DNA of 64,000 bases from Candidatus Poribacteria bacterium. Lineage in GTDB: Bacteria > Poribacteria > WGA-4E > PCPOR2b. Made by a program: the position numbers and the translations under genes. Each line of letters begins with the position of its first letter. Positions within the stretch are counted from its first letter, which is position 1. This document shows, piece by piece, positions 45,074 through 54,992 of this stretch. The DNA is taken from NCBI GenBank assembly GCA_022822785.1, contig JAJEAL010000053.1:1-64000 (forward strand), given 5' to 3'. Below the pieces are notes generated by a model. It did not search any database. It worked only from the letters and a program-made list of their open reading frames with translations, and was not told where the DNA came from.

Positions 45074-46138
45074 TCATTCTGACGGTAAATGGTAACCATC
45101 TTTCATTACCTTGATGCGGTAGAGGCTATTCCCCGATGTGACATACAGCGTTTTGCTCGCATCTCCACGACCAAACGCAACGTTGGTCGGAAGTTCCGGC
45201 GTCGTTGGGATATACGCTAGTTCCTCTCCTTCAGGCGAGTACACACAGATACCGGGTCGAGTGGTATCACGTACGGCGACATAAAGGTTTCCGTCCACGT
45301 CAACGACCAGTCCGTCTGGTCCATCCTGTGGTGCGTAGTCAACCAATACTTTCCGAAACGTGGCAGTTCCGTCTTCCGCTAAATCGTACGCCAGTAACGC
45401 CATTCGCCCTCTATGAAGCGGTGTCTCTTCGGGGATCCGACCGATGCCGGTCATACCGTTGTCGTTACTGACCACGTATATTGACTTTTGGTCGGGCGAG
45501 ACCGCCACACCGTTCGGTTTCCCTGCATCGGTGATAATGCGGTGGATCGAGCCATCGGGATCGATACGGTATACTGCCATAATCGGTTGATCTATCGGTT
45601 CATGTCCCAGATACCGGGGATCGCTGAAATAGATTCGCCCTTTTTCATCGATCGTGATGTCATTGGGTGCGTTAAAAGGTTGTCCCTCATACAGACCGGC
45701 GATGATCTCACTTTTACCTGTGGTCATGTCCGTCCGGGTGACTCGGCGTCCCCCAAAGTCGGCGCCTTCGGCGGCGATCATCCGCCCTTGGGCATCAAAC
45801 TTGATGCCGTTGGACATCCCACTCGGCGAGCGGAAAACGGAAGCGGTTCCGGTCTTTGGGTCATATCTCCAGATGTGTCCCGCCTGCATATCTGATGCAT
45901 GCGTAAAGGTAATGTCACTGAAATAGACACTACCATCCGGCGCCACAGCGGCTCCCTCTGTGAAGAACGCATCGCTGAACAATAGTTCTAGCTTTGCATC
46001 TGGGGAAATGATGCTTGCATCGCCACTCGGCATTGAAGAGTGTACATCAGCCATTACCGCGATAGTGATAGCGAAACTAACGAGTAGAACAAACGCAAAA
46101 CAGAAACATTTGGGTTGAAGCGATTGGTGACTCAACAT
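45074..46138 (-). CDS. SMP-30/gluconolactonase family protein, exported
   Basis: 354 residues with an N-terminal hydrophobic segment (FCFAFVLLVSFAITIAVMAD), so probably secreted. The SMP-30 propeller is recognised by FFTEGAAVAPDGSVYFSDI, PFNAPNDITIDEKGRIYFSD, GKPNGVAVSPDQKSIYV, PDGLVVDVDGNLYVAV and NVAFGRGDASKTLYVT. The Asn/Asp residues at PND and PNG sites bind Ca or Zn. The family hydrolyses sugar lactones such as gluconolactone. Convergent with the transporter and divergent from the dehydratase at 46287, which suggests sugar-acid metabolism. Confidence 0.85.
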   Translation of the reverse strand: MLSHQSLQPKCFCFAFVLLVSFAITIAVMADVHSSMPSGDASIISPDAKLELLFSDAFFTEGAAVAPDGSVYFSDITFTHASDMQAGHIWRYDPKTGTASVFRSPSGMSNGIKFDAQGRMIAAEGADFGGRRVTRTDMTTGKSEIIAGLYEGQPFNAPNDITIDEKGRIYFSDPRYLGHEPIDQPIMAVYRIDPDGSIHRIITDAGKPNGVAVSPDQKSIYVVSNDNGMTGIGRIPEETPLHRGRMALLAYDLAEDGTATFRKVLVDYAPQDGPDGLVVDVDGNLYVAVRDTTRPGICVYSPEGEELAYIPTTPELPTNVAFGRGDASKTLYVTSGNSLYRIKVMKDGYHLPSE

Positions 46139-46286
46139 ATTTCATTCCTTTCTTTGATGTAATATTACTATTCGGTAGCGAAAAAATTTTAGCAAATCTG
46201 CCTAACTAGGGCAACCTAAAAAATCATGGTTTCACAAAAGCGGTTCGCTACTATATGTTTACCCCAAGTGGGGAGAAAGGGCTTAA

Positions 46287-47489
46287 ATGGCTACAGTAAC
46301 AATCAAAGATGTTCAGACAATCACAACACAACCGGCTGGTTCACGGCTGATTATCGTCAAAATTATCACCTCAGAGCCGGGGTTGTACGGCTTGGGGTGT
46401 GCGACCTTTACCCAGCGATACAATGCCGTTGTAACCGCGATGGAAAAACACTTGAAACCGTTCCTGATCGGGCGCGATGTATCCCGCATCGAAGAGATCT
46501 GGCAGATGGGGATGGTGCATAGTTATTGGCGTAACGGACCTGTTTTGAGCAACGCGATTTCTGGTGCAGATCAGGCACTATGGGACATCAAAGGGAAACA
46601 GGCGGGAATGCCGGTCTACGAGCTTCTGGGCGGAAAATGCCGTGAAGCGGCTGCGGTCTACGGACATGCAGGCGGCAACTCACCCGAAGCGGTCGCTGAT
46701 AGCGTCCGACAATTTATGGAAAACGGCTACCGCTATATTCGGATTCAGATGGGCGGCTACGGTGGCGAAGCGAGTCGAATTGTTAAACCGGAAGGCGCGC
46801 CGGACGGGGCATACTTCGATCCACGGGAATACACGCAGAATATGTTGCGGATGATTGAGCATGTCCGATCCGCAGTGGGAGATGAGGCTGAACTGCTGCA
46901 CGATATCCATGAGCGGCTGCACCCTATTGATGCGGTGAAATTCGCCAAGGATGTGGAACCGTTCAACCTTTTCTTTCTGGAAGATCCACTTGCCCCAGAG
47001 GACCTGGAATGGTTCGAGAACATGCGCCAGCAGTGTTGTACCCCAATCGCAATGGGTGAACTGTTCAACAATCCCCGCGAATGGCAACCGTTAATCGCCG
47101 GTCGCCTGATTGACTTTATCCGGATGCATGTCAGCCAGATGGGTGGAATAACACCCGCGCGTCATGTGGCGGCATTCGCCAACATGTACGGCGTCCGCAC
47201 CGCGTGGCACGGTCCCGGTGACACATCGCCGGTTGGACACGCCACAAATCTACATCTCGACCTATGGGCACCAAACTTCGGGATTCAGGAATGGTGTAAC
47301 TTCCCGGAACATGTGTATGAAATTTTTCCCGGTCTGCCAGAAGTCCGTAATGGGTATATGTATCCCAGCGACAAACCGGGGTTGGGCATCGACATCAACG
47401 AGGATTTGGCGGCGAAATATCCGTGTCAGGACGAGGTTGAGTGGTGGACGCAGACCCGCTTGCCCGATGGCAGCCCGACACGTCCTTAA
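46287..47489 (+). CDS. Enolase-superfamily sugar acid dehydratase (ManD/RspA-like)
   Basis: 400 residues. N-terminal capping domain, then a barrel with Mg ligands Asp206 (LLHDIHERL), Glu232 (FFLEDPLAPEDL) and Glu258 (AMGELFNN), and TAWHGPGDTSPVGHAT near 310 with the catalytic His/Asp. The pattern fits D-mannonate/D-gluconate dehydratase-type members of the mandelate racemase family. It would dehydrate an aldonic acid to a 2-keto-3-deoxy acid. RBS GAGAAAGGG precedes. Followed by a mannonate dehydratase-like gene, reinforcing a role in hexuronate breakdown. Confidence 0.9.
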   Translation: MATVTIKDVQTITTQPAGSRLIIVKIITSEPGLYGLGCATFTQRYNAVVTAMEKHLKPFLIGRDVSRIEEIWQMGMVHSYWRNGPVLSNAISGADQALWDIKGKQAGMPVYELLGGKCREAAAVYGHAGGNSPEAVADSVRQFMENGYRYIRIQMGGYGGEASRIVKPEGAPDGAYFDPREYTQNMLRMIEHVRSAVGDEAELLHDIHERLHPIDAVKFAKDVEPFNLFFLEDPLAPEDLEWFENMRQQCCTPIAMGELFNNPREWQPLIAGRLIDFIRMHVSQMGGITPARHVAAFANMYGVRTAWHGPGDTSPVGHATNLHLDLWAPNFGIQEWCNFPEHVYEIFPGLPEVRNGYMYPSDKPGLGIDINEDLAAKYPCQDEVEWWTQTRLPDGSPTRP

Positions 47490-47545
47490 AATAGTTTTCA
47501 CGTTTCACGAATCACGTTTCACGCACTAATCAAAGGAGTTTCAAA

Positions 47546-48536
47546 ATGCACGTTGGCACACAGAACATTTCAGGAGATAACTGGGACGCTTACAAGGTAT
47601 TGCCCCAGTTAGGTGTAAATCATGTTTCATCCAACCCGCCCGGTAACTGGCTGGACTGGGATGCAGACTCTCTATCGCAGTTTAAGGAGAAATTAGCCTC
47701 CTTAGACATTTCGCTTGATATGATGATTTTGCCGTTGGCATCAGGACCTGCGAGGACCCAAGGTGCACCGCACGTTTTTCTCGGTCCTAGCCCAGAGCGA
47801 GATCGGGAACTCGACCAAATCTGCGACCTGATCCGCAATATGTCGCGGGCGGGAATTCCTGCAGGCCGGTACAATATCACGATCCTTGGGCATCTACGCA
47901 CGGAAAGACGGTTTGGACGGGGCGGCGCGAGTTTGTCATCGTTTGAGTACCATAAACTTGACCAGACGCTGGGCGATTTTGAAGACGGTCCTGCCGACGC
48001 GGACGAGATGTGGGAGCGAATCGACTACTTCCTTTCGCGGGTTGTCCCTGTAGCTGAGGAGTACAAGGTACGGTTGGCTTGCCACCCACAGGATCCGAGT
48101 ATCGGTGATCGGTTATATCGGGGCGTCGCCAGAGTCATGGGCACGGTTTGAAGGCTTCAAGAAATTCATCGAAATGCACGAGAGCCCCTACCACGGTCTG
48201 AACTTCTGTATCGGAACGATGTCGGAATCGCTGGAGAATCCGGGTGAGGAGATCTACGACGTTATCCGCTATTTCGGCGAGCGGAAGAAGTTGTTTAACA
48301 TCCACTTCCGCAATATCAAGGGCGGTCTCCTCGATTTTGTTGAGGTGTTCCCAGACGAAGGCGACGTGAATATGCTCAAGGCGTTGCGTACGCTCAAAGA
48401 GGTTGACTATCCATATATGGTGATGCCAGACCATGTGCCGGGGATTACGGGCGACAATCCCAGTGGTGTTGGGTTCGGATATTGTTTCGGTTATATCCAC
48501 GCGTTGATGCAGGCGATTAACGAACCTTCGTCATAA
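47546..48536 (+). pseudogene. uxuA: Mannonate dehydratase (UxuA-type), single-base frameshift
   Basis: The ATG at 47546 (AAAGGAG upstream) begins a UxuA-like barrel: VSSNPPGNWLDWD, GIPAGRYNITILGH, RTERRFGRGGAS and [20 protein letters not shown]. The frame stops at 48151 after MGTV, but the family continues in the next frame at [43 protein letters not shown] and MPDHVPG to a stop at 48536. The T run at 48147-48149 has one T too many. It may be a true mutation or a sequencing error. It would remove water from D-mannonate; functional only if corrected. Confidence 0.85.
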
Positions 48537-48624
48537 GCATATTCACTGTAAGGGCGAGTGCACCGCCCCATAGACATCAAAAAGTTGCAAGGCAATTTCT
48601 GGATTTTTACAGAGAGGCACTATT

Positions 48625-51600
48625 GTGACAACCCAACGGAACTCAGATGAAATTAGAACCCGCGTTCTTACAGAAAACACCGCACAAGGAGTGCTTAATC
48701 AGCTCAAGGCACTAGAATCGAACCGTGCTCATATGCGTACGCGGTGGATTTGGGAACTCTTGCAGAACGCACGCGACACCTCGGTTGATACTGATACAGA
48801 CCTTGTTGCTTCCATTGAGCACAAACCGGGAGAACTAGTTTTTCAGCATAATGGACCTCGATTCAAAATTGACGAAATAGCTCACCTCATCTATCACGGT
48901 TCTACGAAAGTCGAAGATCCTGAAACAATTGGACAATACGGTAGCGGTTTCCTCACGACACATCTTTTGTCACCAGAAATCAATATATCGGGGCAACTCG
49001 ACGACGGTCAGTCTTTCGCATTTCGCTTGAAGCGCGAAATTGGTTCCGTTCAAGAACTCAGTGAATCAATGGACAGGGCATGGGATGAATTTAACGCTTC
49101 ATCTGCAGCACCATCGTTAGGCGATTTTACTACCCGATTTAGATACCCTATCAAGGACGATGCGACTGATGCAGTCAATGATGGACTTGCAATGCTAAAA
49201 CGATGTGCTCCTTTTGTTGTCGTCTTTAATGAAAATTTTTCACGCATTGACATCGAAACTCCTGACGGGACGACAAGTTTTGAAGTAACCAAGCGCACCC
49301 TATTGTCGCAAGTTGGATTGCAGGAAATTAAGGTGTCAGAAAATGAGAATGGTAACGAGAATAGTATGGTGTATCTTATGGCAAAAAGTGAAAAGACTTC
49401 TGTTGCTATTCCTCTGGAATTAGTGGATGGTACTCAGGTATGTTTGTCAGTCAATCGCATACCTAAAATCTTCTTGGGTTTTCCAATCGTGGGCACCGAA
49501 AACTTCAGCTTCCCCGCCGTTATCAATAGTTTCAAATTTACACCAACGGAAGAACGCGATGGGATATTTCTTGGACGCAACGAAACTGACAAAGCGAACA
49601 TTGACAATCAGGTAATTATTGAAGAGGCTTGTAAATTACTTATTTGTTTGCTCCGTTTCGTGGCATCGTCTGGTTGGCACAATACATACACACTGATAAA
49701 CATTCCGCCCCTCCTTGAAACTTACTGGTTAAATCCGATATGGCTTCAAGATACCCTTAAAGAGCATCTCATTAAAAAAATCCGCCAAACTCCCGCTGTT
49801 ATTACTGAGGATGGCGATGCTAGAGCACCGGAAGAGGCTAGGCTGCCGCTGGCAGATACTGATGCAGGCGTAAAAGCCCTTTGGGACTTATTGGATGGAT
49901 GGCAGGGTGGCCGCGCGGTATTACCGAGGAGAAATGAAGCTATCGGATGGTGCAACGCTATCAAGAACTGGGCGATGATATCAGAATGCGAAGTTTCATC
50001 TTTTTATGAAGTGATCGATGGCTGCAAACTGGCATCACGCGTCGAGGAAATATCATATGATTCATCAGCTAAGTCGAGAACCCATCGTTTAAGTCTTCTC
50101 GACTTAAAAAAAGACATATCTGCGATCAATTGGTTAGACCAGTTGATCGCCTTTCTCAAAGTTAATGGATTGAGTGAAGTAATCAACCAATATCGTATTG
50201 TTCCAAGTCAGGAGGGTTTCCTTCGCACATTTCCTAACCTCCGCTGCGATCAAGACATAGCCGAAGAATTAAAAGATATTGCCGAGTTGCTGGAGTGGCG
50301 TGTCAGGCCTCAACTACGCGATAAACTGCTCACTGCCTTAGACGACGAAGTTGGTGCAGAAAGATGGGATAACGACTATATTTTTGGGCAGCTCATCAAA
50401 AGACTCCAAGAACGTGCCGAAAAGAATCCGGATGATAACTTCACGCAAGCAAGTGCGCGTCTATTCGCTTGGATTGTGGAAGAAAAAAATTGGGATCTCT
50501 TAGGCGGCTTTCCAATGTTCGCAGAGGAAATTGATTCTGACAAGCCAACAGTTATCTATCTGCCCAGAACCGCTGATGATGGTGAACGTCCGCTGGCCCC
50601 TGTTCGGGCATGGTCGGAAGATCTCCAGCGATTTTCCGACCTTTTCCCATTGACCCGTATCTTGGGGGATGATTTTTTTGAGAAAGTACCCGATTCAAAG
50701 ACGTGGCGAGTGCTAGCTGAACAAGGTTTCGTCAGAACTAATATAGTGATCACCAATGAGGTAAACTTCAACAAATTTTATCCAGACCATCCTCTGCGTG
50801 AAGAAGTATCCCACAAAACAGACGTCCCTGTCACTGTAACAGATATTGTAGGTCGTGTAGAAATCATAGAAGACGTACGTGATAGCCAATCTCGAGCTCG
50901 GCGGTTCTGGTACTTTCTTACTGAGTGGCTAGTTCAAAAGGATCGTCAGGCTCTTGAAATTAAGGAAGCTAAATGTCAGTGTGGAGAAACACACCGTTAT
51001 TTTCCAGCTGAATGGATAGAGCCATTGCGAGAACGCAATTGGGTTCGACTGGGGGACAAACGCCACCACGCTACAGCGCAGTCGCTTGCGAGTCTGCTGC
51101 GGGGTAGCGGATGGGAACTTAGCTCTCTAAATAAAAATCCCGATGCTGTCAAACTACTGGAAGCAATTGATGTGAATTTGTCTGACTTGAGACTAGAGTT
51201 TATCACAGAGAACGATGAGGAACGTAACGAGTTAGTTAACAGTATGACAGAGTTACATCATGCGACCCAAGGTAACTTGAATCAGATCCGCGCGTTGGTG
51301 CAGCATCTGAAGGAGGACCAGGAACGAAAGCACATCGTAGATGAGAATCGACGCTTGGGACAAAAGGTGGAAAAATTGGTGAAGGCGATCTTGGAAAAGG
51401 AAGGTTTCTCAGTAAAGCGCACAGGCATCGGCTCGGATTTTGAGATTTCGGAGGATATCGACGATATAACAACACTGGATATAGCTCAGGAGGGCCAAAG
51501 TTGGCTGATTGAGGTGAAATCTACGCAAACCGAGAACGACAATCAGAGTGTCCGTATGAGTTCCAAGCAGGCCCAAACTGCCGTAGAAAAAAGGGGAGAA

Positions 51601-51906
51601 TTCCTGCTCTGCGTCGTCCCAATAGGATCTGAAAATACCGAACCAGATTTAGAAACCGTCAAGGGGCATATGCGTTTCATAAAAAATATCCATCAAAAGC
51701 TCGGATCCCGCGTAGCTACATTGTGCGAATCCATCGAAGAGCAAGAGGAAGTGCTATCTAACACTCCTGACGATACCTCCTCCGGTGTTGATTTGGATTT
51801 TGAGGCAGGCAAAGCTGGGATTCGTGTTGCCAATTTCGTATGGGAAGATGAGGGATTTCAACTCAAAAACCTCGCCGAGCAGCTCAAGCAAGTCAAGACC
51901 ACCTAG
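48625..51906 (+). CDS. Sacsin-like GHKL ATPase fused to C-terminal nuclease-like domain, probable defence protein
   Basis: GTG at 48625 with AGAGAGG upstream; 1093 residues. The N-terminus is a GHKL ATPase of the sacsin/Hsp90 type: N-box WIWELLQNARDT (Glu44, Asn48, Asp51), FQHNGPRF in place of DxGxG, and YHGSTKVEDPETIGQYGSGF. The middle 700 residues are unassigned. Near residues 938-964 GSDFEISED and WLIEVKST supply the Asp and E-x-K of a PD-(D/E)XK or DUF3883-like nuclease, preceded by a coiled segment. Such proteins occur as single-gene anti-phage candidates. No partner gene is near. Confidence 0.75.
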   Translation: MTTQRNSDEIRTRVLTENTAQGVLNQLKALESNRAHMRTRWIWELLQNARDTSVDTDTDLVASIEHKPGELVFQHNGPRFKIDEIAHLIYHGSTKVEDPETIGQYGSGFLTTHLLSPEINISGQLDDGQSFAFRLKREIGSVQELSESMDRAWDEFNASSAAPSLGDFTTRFRYPIKDDATDAVNDGLAMLKRCAPFVVVFNENFSRIDIETPDGTTSFEVTKRTLLSQVGLQEIKVSENENGNENSMVYLMAKSEKTSVAIPLELVDGTQVCLSVNRIPKIFLGFPIVGTENFSFPAVINSFKFTPTEERDGIFLGRNETDKANIDNQVIIEEACKLLICLLRFVASSGWHNTYTLINIPPLLETYWLNPIWLQDTLKEHLIKKIRQTPAVITEDGDARAPEEARLPLADTDAGVKALWDLLDGWQGGRAVLPRRNEAIGWCNAIKNWAMISECEVSSFYEVIDGCKLASRVEEISYDSSAKSRTHRLSLLDLKKDISAINWLDQLIAFLKVNGLSEVINQYRIVPSQEGFLRTFPNLRCDQDIAEELKDIAELLEWRVRPQLRDKLLTALDDEVGAERWDNDYIFGQLIKRLQERAEKNPDDNFTQASARLFAWIVEEKNWDLLGGFPMFAEEIDSDKPTVIYLPRTADDGERPLAPVRAWSEDLQRFSDLFPLTRILGDDFFEKVPDSKTWRVLAEQGFVRTNIVITNEVNFNKFYPDHPLREEVSHKTDVPVTVTDIVGRVEIIEDVRDSQSRARRFWYFLTEWLVQKDRQALEIKEAKCQCGETHRYFPAEWIEPLRERNWVRLGDKRHHATAQSLASLLRGSGWELSSLNKNPDAVKLLEAIDVNLSDLRLEFITENDEERNELVNSMTELHHATQGNLNQIRALVQHLKEDQERKHIVDENRRLGQKVEKLVKAILEKEGFSVKRTGIGSDFEISEDIDDITTLDIAQEGQSWLIEVKSTQTENDNQSVRMSSKQAQTAVEKRGEFLLCVVPIGSENTEPDLETVKGHMRFIKNIHQKLGSRVATLCESIEEQEEVLSNTPDDTSSGVDLDFEAGKAGIRVANFVWEDEGFQLKNLAEQLKQVKTT

Positions 51907-51945
51907 ATTATCTGTGTCGTACTCTCAACAGACGGGAGCCTTTAT

Positions 51946-53373
51946 ATGAATAACACGATGGACTTTAGTGTCCCGTGTGGTCAGCGGCAGCTATTTCTCG
52001 ACGATGTCGGGATTGAACACCTTGAGAACCTCACCCGGACGCTGCACCAACCTACTAAAAAAGGTGCGGTGGTTCGGAGTGCGAATCCGACCCAGACAAT
52101 CCAAACGCGCGCGACACCGGCATGGGATCCGGAGGAAGAGGTCTATAAATTCTGGGTTATCGGGACGGACGAGAGTTACCGTATCAGCGCGGATGGCCTT
52201 CACTGGACGCCGGGACCCGAACCGAACATTGGGGGACCGATGGCGGTTCGTGACCCAAACGATCCAGATCCGAACAGGCGATACAAAGCCGCGCTCCTCA
52301 ACGCTGGCTTTGCGGTTTCGCCGGACGGTGTGAACTGGACGAAGTTAGATGTCCCCGCTGTGCAAAGTTCAGACGAAGGCAACTTCTCCTACAACGAAGC
52401 GGAGGGTCTGTTCATCCACACGGTGAAGCGTTCGGGTCCCTACGGCAGATCGGTCGCCATGGCAACCAGCACGGACTTTGAAAGCTGGGACGATTATGGA
52501 GTCGTTTTCCACGCCGACGACGTGGATCAGGAAATGGGCAGGGATGCCATCGAAGCACGGCTCGCCAATTCGAACCTCCGGCAGACGGAATACAACACGC
52601 CCGAACACTACAGCGTGCAAATCTACAATATGGGTGTATTTCGTTACGAAGGGATATATATCGGGTTGCCGTCCATGTACCATCACACCGGCAAAGTTCC
52701 TACCGATTGGCCCGGTTTTGACAGGCTGCGTCTGTCGCCATATATCTTGGAGTGTGTCAGACAGTACGGGGACTATACCGGCTTCTACAACATTCAGGTG
52801 ACCTGTAGCCGTGATTTGAAAAACTGGAGACGCGTTGGTGAACGCAAGCCGTTCATTGAAACCTCAACGTTGGGTGGCGGTGCTTACGATTTGCAGGGAT
52901 TACTCGGTCCATCAAACGCTGTCGTGCGAGGTGACGAGCTATGGTTCTACTACACAGGCACTAAGCAGTACGCGTTCATCACCTCCGGCGAAGTACCGGG
53001 GTATGACGACTACCATCCCGACAGCGGCGCGGTCTGTTTAGCTGTGCTGCGCCGTGATGGGTTCATCTCCCTTGGTGCTGGGAAAGAGGTTGGGGTCATT
53101 TGTACGGAGCCTTTCACCTTGAACGGCGACTCACTCTTCGTTAATGTGGATGTGCCCAACGGCGAATTGGGTGTTGAAATGCTTTCTATTGATGGCGATG
53201 CGCTTGCCACCTCCGTCCGGCTTCACGGTGATTATCCTGCTGCGCGAATTGCGTGGACTGAGGGGGATATCGCTCAATTTCTAGGACAAACTATCCGCCT
53301 CCGCTTTGCTCTGCAAAATGGACAGTTTTACTCCTACTGGTTCGGTTCAACCTCGACTTATAGTGAATCTTAG
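51946..53373 (+). CDS. Five-bladed propeller glycosidase-like protein (GH43/GH32 type)
   Basis: 475 residues, no signal peptide. Repeated blade-like motifs RYKAALLNAGFAVSPDGVNW, SYRISADGLHWTPGPE and TSTDFESWDDYG resemble GH32/43/68 propellers with SxDG.xW turns; the early VPCGQRQLFLDD and later YGDYTGFYNIQVTCSRDLKNW are typical of uncharacterised members. The C-terminal part ends in a duplicated tail region (see repeat). ATG 51946 has GGGAGCC upstream. It is likely to act on sugar polymers; catalytic residues not assignable by eye. Confidence 0.65.
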   Translation: MNNTMDFSVPCGQRQLFLDDVGIEHLENLTRTLHQPTKKGAVVRSANPTQTIQTRATPAWDPEEEVYKFWVIGTDESYRISADGLHWTPGPEPNIGGPMAVRDPNDPDPNRRYKAALLNAGFAVSPDGVNWTKLDVPAVQSSDEGNFSYNEAEGLFIHTVKRSGPYGRSVAMATSTDFESWDDYGVVFHADDVDQEMGRDAIEARLANSNLRQTEYNTPEHYSVQIYNMGVFRYEGIYIGLPSMYHHTGKVPTDWPGFDRLRLSPYILECVRQYGDYTGFYNIQVTCSRDLKNWRRVGERKPFIETSTLGGGAYDLQGLLGPSNAVVRGDELWFYYTGTKQYAFITSGEVPGYDDYHPDSGAVCLAVLRRDGFISLGAGKEVGVICTEPFTLNGDSLFVNVDVPNGELGVEMLSIDGDALATSVRLHGDYPAARIAWTEGDIAQFLGQTIRLRFALQNGQFYSYWFGSTSTYSES

Positions 53374-53527
53374 AATTAGCGAGACACCCCAACCGGTGCG
53401 GTTAGAAACCGTACCTACCAGATGGACAGTTTTACTCCTACTGGTTCGGTTCGACCTCGACTTATAGTGAATCTTAGAATTAACGGGACACTCCCAACCG
53501 GTGCGGTTAGAAACCGCACCTACCGGG
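53319..53527. repeat. 104-bp tandem duplication of gene tail plus MITE part
   Basis: The segment beginning TGGACAGTTTTACTCCTACT at 53319 is repeated from 53423, with period 104 bp. The unit includes the last 18 codons of the propeller gene, its stop codon, TATAGTGAATCTTAGAATTA and GGTGCGGTTAGAAACC. Only the first copy is coding. The copies differ at few sites, so the duplication is recent. Confidence 0.9.
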
Positions 53528-53564
53528 TGGCGAAAGTGTTTATTTATTTTTAGAATTCACCATA
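53463..53564. mobile_element. MITE family 1, full copy (102 bp)
   Basis: Left end TATAGTGAATCTTAGAATTA then GGGACACT; right end read inverted TATGGTGAATTCTAAAAATA. Interior GGTGCGGTT-AGA-AACCGCACC. The tandem partner at 53362-53422 lacks the right end. It precedes the alcohol dehydrogenase by 20 bp. Confidence 0.82.
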
Positions 53565-53584
53565 ATCTTGAAAGGGGTACAAAT

Positions 53585-54586
53585 ATGAAAGGTATTGTTT
53601 TTTTAGGTAACCGCCAATGCGCTGTCAAAGAGGTTCCCACTCCAGAGCCGGGGAATGGAGAAGTTCGGATTAAGATGAAGGTATCGGGGATCTGTGGCAG
53701 TGATCTCCACGTGTATCGACCCCCGGAACCGAGAGATTGGGTCCAGGGGCACGAATCGTCCGGGGTGGTTGAGAAATTGGGACCGAATGTAACCAACCTC
53801 AAAGTAGGCGATCGGGTGACCGTCCATCACCATCAAGGGTGTGGGCAGTGCTACTACTGTTCGCTGGGAGATTTCGTCTGGTGTCCGGATGATAAGGTGG
53901 TCAGCGGTGCGTTTGGCGAGTATGTCGTTGCCAATGAACGGAACTGCGTGGTCATGCCAGATGAGATTGACTTTATCAATGGTCCGTTTTTCGCCTGTGT
54001 CGGCACTACAGCGTATGCCGCCTTGAGGCGACTTGGGGTGGAGCAGTATTTCCCGCAGACAATCGCCGTATACGGTCTGGGACCCGTGGGGTTGAGCACG
54101 GTGTGCATCGCGAAGTCGATGGGGGCGCGGGTGATAGGGGTTGATATCATGGAGGAGCGGATTGAGGTCGCCAAGCGGTGCGGTGCAGATGCTACCGTCA
54201 ATGCCGCAATGGAAGATCCGGTTGAAGCGGTGGTTGCGTTCAGCGGCACGGAAGGGGTCGATTACGTTGTCGAAACCTCCGGTAGTGCCGGTGGACGCAG
54301 CAGCATCATCCCGTCGCTACGCCGTGAAGGGAAAGCCGCGCTCGTCGGTGTCGGTAGCGATGACAAGGTCATCAATCCTGGTGATATGGTGTATCGCCGA
54401 ATCACCCTAATGGGATCTGTCGTATTTCCGATTGGATGGCTGCGGGATTTTGTGCGGTACTGTGCACAAACCGGATTGACGTTTGCGCCTGCTGTGACGC
54501 ACCATTTCGGCGTTGATGATGGTGTCGAGGCGCTCCGCGTCGCGGATGGATCGCGATGTGGCAAAGTGATATTTGATTGGGATTAG
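53585..54586 (+). CDS. Zinc-dependent alcohol dehydrogenase
   Basis: ATG at 53585 after GAAAGGGG; 333 residues. Catalytic zinc ligands Cys37 and His56/Glu57 (GICGSDLHVY and GHESSG), structural zinc cysteines 86, 89, 92 and 100 in CGQCYYCSLGDFVWC, and the NAD-binding loop YGLGPVGLSTVCIAK. The medium-chain family oxidises alcohols or sugar alcohols (threonine or sorbitol type). It lies just after a MITE and 26 bp before a small gene, with which it is probably co-transcribed. Confidence 0.93.
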   Translation: MKGIVFLGNRQCAVKEVPTPEPGNGEVRIKMKVSGICGSDLHVYRPPEPRDWVQGHESSGVVEKLGPNVTNLKVGDRVTVHHHQGCGQCYYCSLGDFVWCPDDKVVSGAFGEYVVANERNCVVMPDEIDFINGPFFACVGTTAYAALRRLGVEQYFPQTIAVYGLGPVGLSTVCIAKSMGARVIGVDIMEERIEVAKRCGADATVNAAMEDPVEAVVAFSGTEGVDYVVETSGSAGGRSSIIPSLRREGKAALVGVGSDDKVINPGDMVYRRITLMGSVVFPIGWLRDFVRYCAQTGLTFAPAVTHHFGVDDGVEALRVADGSRCGKVIFDWD

Positions 54587-54611
54587 TGTTTAAGGAACAA
54601 GGATAAATACA

Positions 54612-54980
54612 ATGGAAATGACAGTCAAAGAATGGCTAGACGAAAGCCGAAAGAAACTTCAAGCGGGAAACTTCACGGAAGCTGACCTGCAACGATTAGA
54701 AGGGCTGCTGACTAAGCCAAGACAGATGGTGTTGTATCTCTATTCAAAGTCGACAAATATGCGTTCGGCGATTGCCGGTTGGACATGGTACGATCCTACA
54801 GTGTCTTATGAGCCCACGCTGCCATCACAGGACGCTCCGTACGATTCGGTTATCGAAGCCGTCAACGACGGATGGCGGATTGTGCAATTTCCAAGAGCGG
54901 AACTTTACCAATTTTCGGATGTTGATAACACTTATCTGGGCTATGAATTCATCTTGGAAAAATCGATTTCAGACCGATGA
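54612..54980 (+). CDS. Small uncharacterised protein
   Basis: 122 residues, ATG 54612; weak SD (AAGGATAAATACA). Helical N-terminus (TVKEWLDESRKKLQAGNF), then a mixed domain with NDGWRIVQFPRAELYQF and YLGYEFILEK. No family recognised. It lies between the alcohol dehydrogenase and a dioxygenase with gaps of 25 and 12 bp, so it is part of one operon. Confidence 0.6.
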   Translation: MEMTVKEWLDESRKKLQAGNFTEADLQRLEGLLTKPRQMVLYLYSKSTNMRSAIAGWTWYDPTVSYEPTLPSQDAPYDSVIEAVNDGWRIVQFPRAELYQFSDVDNTYLGYEFILEKSISDR

Positions 54981-54992
54981 CAGGAGGAAACG

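Noticed and set aside
46226-46522. 98-codon frame starting upstream of the ManD-like gene
   Set aside because: Overlaps the dehydratase in another frame, with no RBS and no homology.
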